This document shows, piece by piece, positions 31,749 to 33,820 of a stretch of 33,820 bases of DNA. The stretch is from Microbacterium sp. (GTDB lineage: Bacteria > Actinomycetota > Actinomycetes > Actinomycetales > Microbacteriaceae). The notes beneath the pieces are model-generated. The model searched no databases. It was not told the DNA's origin and worked only from the letters and a program-made list of their open reading frames with translations. A program made the position numbers and the translations under genes. The stretch spans positions 1 to 33,820 of the forward strand of contig JAITLM010000137.1 of the NCBI GenBank assembly GCA_031277885.1, given 5' to 3'. Numbering within the stretch: the first letter of the stretch is position 1; each line of letters begins with the position of its first letter.

Positions 31749-33820
31749 TCAGGCCACCTTCCACACGGTCTCGGCCTTGCCGCGCACTTCGACGGTCCCC
31801 GCCTCGATGTACTCCACGAGCTCCGCGGTGCGGTCGCGCACCTCCTGGCTCACGTAGATGCCGGGATCGCCGCTCACCGAGCGCACCCGGTAGGCGAGGT
31901 TCACGGCGTCGCCCCACAGGTCGTAGGCGAGGCTCGTGCGCGCGACCAGGCCGCTCGTCACGGCGCCGGTGTCCACGCCGGCGCGCAGTCCGATCCCGGT
32001 GCCGTACTGGGCGTTGAACCTCTCCAGCACCTCGCGCAGACTGCGGGCGAACTCGACCGCCCGGCGCACGTTGTCGACCCGGGGGACGATCAGTCCGGAG
32101 GAGGCCAGGTAGCCGCCGTGCAGCGTGCGCACCTTCTCCACCCCCGCCCGCTCGGCGGCCTCGTCGAAGCCGCGCATGAGCATGTTGAGCTGCGCGATCT
32201 CCTCCTCGGCCGTGAGGCTCCTGCTGTGGTCGTCGAAGCCGATGAGCTCGGCGAACACGACCGAGACGTTGTCGTGCGCCTCGGTGATCGCCTCATCACC
32301 CTGTTTGTACCGCTCCGCGACGCTCTGCGGCATGAGCGTATGCATGAGACGCTCGTTCTCCTCGCGCTGGTCGTCGATCAGCTGCTGCTTGATCCGCAGG
32401 CTCGACGCCATGTCGTTGAACGCGCTGCCGAGATCGCCGAACTCGTCTCGGGATCCGGCCGGCACCTGCACGTCCAGGTCGCCCTCGGCGACCTGGTGCA
32501 CCGCGGTGACGAGGCGGTTGATCGGCCGCGTGAACACCTGGGCGAGCACGAGCGAGAGGAGGGCGACCGCGAGCATGATCCCGAGCAGCGAGATCAGCAC
32601 GATCCGCGTGAAGTCGTCCACCGGCGCGAACGCCTCGCTCGAGTCGATGCGCGCGATGACGACCCAGTCCAGGCCGTCCACGTCGAGCGGGCCGTAGCTG
32701 ACCACGCTCGACCCGCTGACGTAGTCGGATCCCTCCAGCGTGCCGCTCTTGCCGCTCTGCGCTCTGCTCACCGCGTCGCCCGTGATCGGCTGGATCAGGA
32801 CGGTGCCGGCGACCTCCGCGGCGCGCTTCGCTGCCGCGGGAGGCGTGCCGTGATCGACGACGGTCTGCACGTACTGCTTCGGATGCTCGACGACCTCGCG
32901 CGAGATGCTGCGCATGAGACCGTCCCGCCCGACGAGGTAGACCTCACCCGTGGTCCCGAGGCCCTGGCCCTTCCAGCCGTTGCTGCCCGTCATCACGTCG
33001 TTCACGAACGAGAGCGGGAGCTGGATCGCGAGCGCGCCGGTGATGCCCGTGTCGTTGCCGATCGGCGAGACGATCCACATGTTCGGGGTGCCCATGGACG
33101 GCACCCAGCGCTCGAAGTCGGTGAGCACGACGGTGTCGACCGAGTTCGTCGCGATCGCCTCGCGATACGCGTCGGCGAGCTTGGAGTCGCGGAGCGGGCC
33201 GGTGTCGATGTTGCTGCCGAGCTCGGGCCCCTTGTATGCGGAGTAGACCACGTCGCCGCTGAGGTTGAGCAGCAGCACGTCTTCGTAGCCGGCCTGATTC
33301 ACGAGCCGGGAGAAGTAGTCGCCGTAGCGGACCGCTGCCGCGGAGTAGGTCGTGCCGTCGCCGCCGTCGTCGGTCGTCAGCGCCTTCGCGTAGCCGGCGT
33401 CGTCGAGCGTCGTGTTCCGCGCGGTGTAGTGCGCCTGCACCCACTTGCCCGCGGCGGATTCGGGCACGAACGCACCTGCTCCGTAGTGGTCCCCGGTCCT
33501 CTTCTCGAGTTCGGGGATGAAATGGTCGGCGTAGAAGCCGTCGAGCGCCGTCGCCTGGTCTGCGGGCAGCGCCTGACTCTGCAGCTCGTCGAAGCCCGCG
33601 TTGAGCGCCTTGGACATGTTCTGCGCGCTGAGGTTGCGCGAGTTCAGCGCCGCGGTGCGCTTGACGTCGTCGAGCGCGACGGCCATCTCGTGGGTCCGCA
33701 TCTCACGGATCGTGGTGAGCTGGTCGATCGAACTCGCGTGCAGGGAGTTGCGACCGTTCACGAACCCGATCGCGCCGATGATCAGCGCCGAGACCAGGCT
33801 CACGCCGAGCAGCATGATCA
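31749..33820 (-). CDS. Cache-HAMP-class III nucleotidyl cyclase-like sensor protein (5' end cut by window edge)
   Basis: Membrane sensor, 690 residues visible. The first ATG lies six bases inside the window, but the frame is open to the edge, and a short basic N-terminal leader is expected outside it. Numbering is from that ATG. Helix 1 (residues 1-20) leads to an extracellular Cache-type sensor region to about 400, helix 2 is at 405-429, a HAMP domain starts at RPINRLVTAV (430), then a class III cyclase domain (about 510-688). DLWGDAVNLAYRV keeps Asp632, Asn639 and Arg643. The metal-binding aspartates are altered: FAELIGF has Glu523 for the first Asp, and TLHGGYLA has Gly567 where IGDA supplies the second. 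Catalysis may be non-canonical or absent. The channel gene follows one base later. Confidence 0.92.
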   Translation of the reverse strand, partial: IMLLGVSLVSALIIGAIGFVNGRNSLHASSIDQLTTIREMRTHEMAVALDDVKRTAALNSRNLSAQNMSKALNAGFDELQSQALPADQATALDGFYADHFIPELEKRTGDHYGAGAFVPESAAGKWVQAHYTARNTTLDDAGYAKALTTDDGGDGTTYSAAAVRYGDYFSRLVNQAGYEDVLLLNLSGDVVYSAYKGPELGSNIDTGPLRDSKLADAYREAIATNSVDTVVLTDFERWVPSMGTPNMWIVSPIGNDTGITGALAIQLPLSFVNDVMTGSNGWKGQGLGTTGEVYLVGRDGLMRSISREVVEHPKQYVQTVVDHGTPPAAAKRAAEVAGTVLIQPITGDAVSRAQSGKSGTLEGSDYVSGSSVVSYGPLDVDGLDWVVIARIDSSEAFAPVDDFTRIVLISLLGIMLAVALLSLVLAQVFTRPINRLVTAVHQVAEGDLDVQVPAGSRDEFGDLGSAFNDMASSLRIKQQLIDDQREENERLMHTLMPQSVAERYKQGDEAITEAHDNVSVVFAELIGFDDHSRSLTAEEEIAQLNMLMRGFDEAAERAGVEKVRTLHGGYLASSGLIVPRVDNVRRAVEFARSLREVLERFNAQYGTGIGLRAGVDTGAVTSGLVARTSLAYDLWGDAVNLAYRVRSVSGDPGIYVSQEVRDRTAELVEYIEAGTVEVRGKAETVWKVA

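Overview
The window is about 34 kb of chromosome from a high-GC actinobacterium. By eye the GC content is near 70%, codons end almost always in G or C, genes are tightly packed with many ATGA overlaps, and some starts look leaderless. Gene content and style fit Microbacteriaceae (Leucobacter/Microbacterium-like), but the genus cannot be fixed from this sequence. No rRNA, tRNA, CRISPR array, insertion sequence or phage gene was seen.

Layout. (1) 1-6681, plus strand: an oligopeptide/nickel-type ABC importer (substrate-binding protein cut by the left edge, two permeases, a fused double ATPase) followed by an amidase. (2) 6984-7607: a histidine-phosphatase-fold protein. (3) 7752-16893: amine and amino-acid catabolism. 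It holds a class III aminotransferase and a CoA-acylating semialdehyde dehydrogenase (minus) divergent from a PucR-type regulator, a VOC protein, then a PuuB-like FAD amine oxidoreductase plus cupin and an Lrp/AsnC regulator (minus), divergent from an aminobutyraldehyde-type dehydrogenase. (4) 16955-17887: a 16-codon leader ORF with a perfect Shine-Dalgarno sequence, a hairpin and an alpha/beta hydrolase. (5) 18041-21668, minus: a glycine-betaine/osmoprotectant ABC importer headed by a DUF427 gene. (6) 21893-28106, minus: a flavoprotein disulfide reductase, two membrane-anchored proteins (one with an HEAGH zinc-protease motif), a lactonase-type beta-propeller and purA. (7) 28328-30280, plus: a membrane-anchored Pro/Ala-rich protein and an EamA transporter. 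(8) 30320 to the right edge, minus: a Cache-HAMP-cyclase-like sensor followed one base later by an MscS channel with a C-terminal cyclic-nucleotide-binding domain, probably one signalling unit.

Together regions 1 and 3 look like a scavenging programme: import of peptides or amides, hydrolysis, amine oxidation to aldehydes, oxidation to omega-amino acids, transamination to semialdehydes and conversion to acyl-CoA. Regions 5 and 8 both deal with osmotic stress.

Two sequence-level patterns stand out. GGATCC occurs roughly 100 times by hand count (about one per 320 bp), around ten times the composition-based expectation. Several loci also carry a repeat architecture in which a 10-14 bp word is present twice in direct orientation and twice inverted, at a constant 19-20 bp period. 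The word differs between loci, and two copies lie in frame inside genes.
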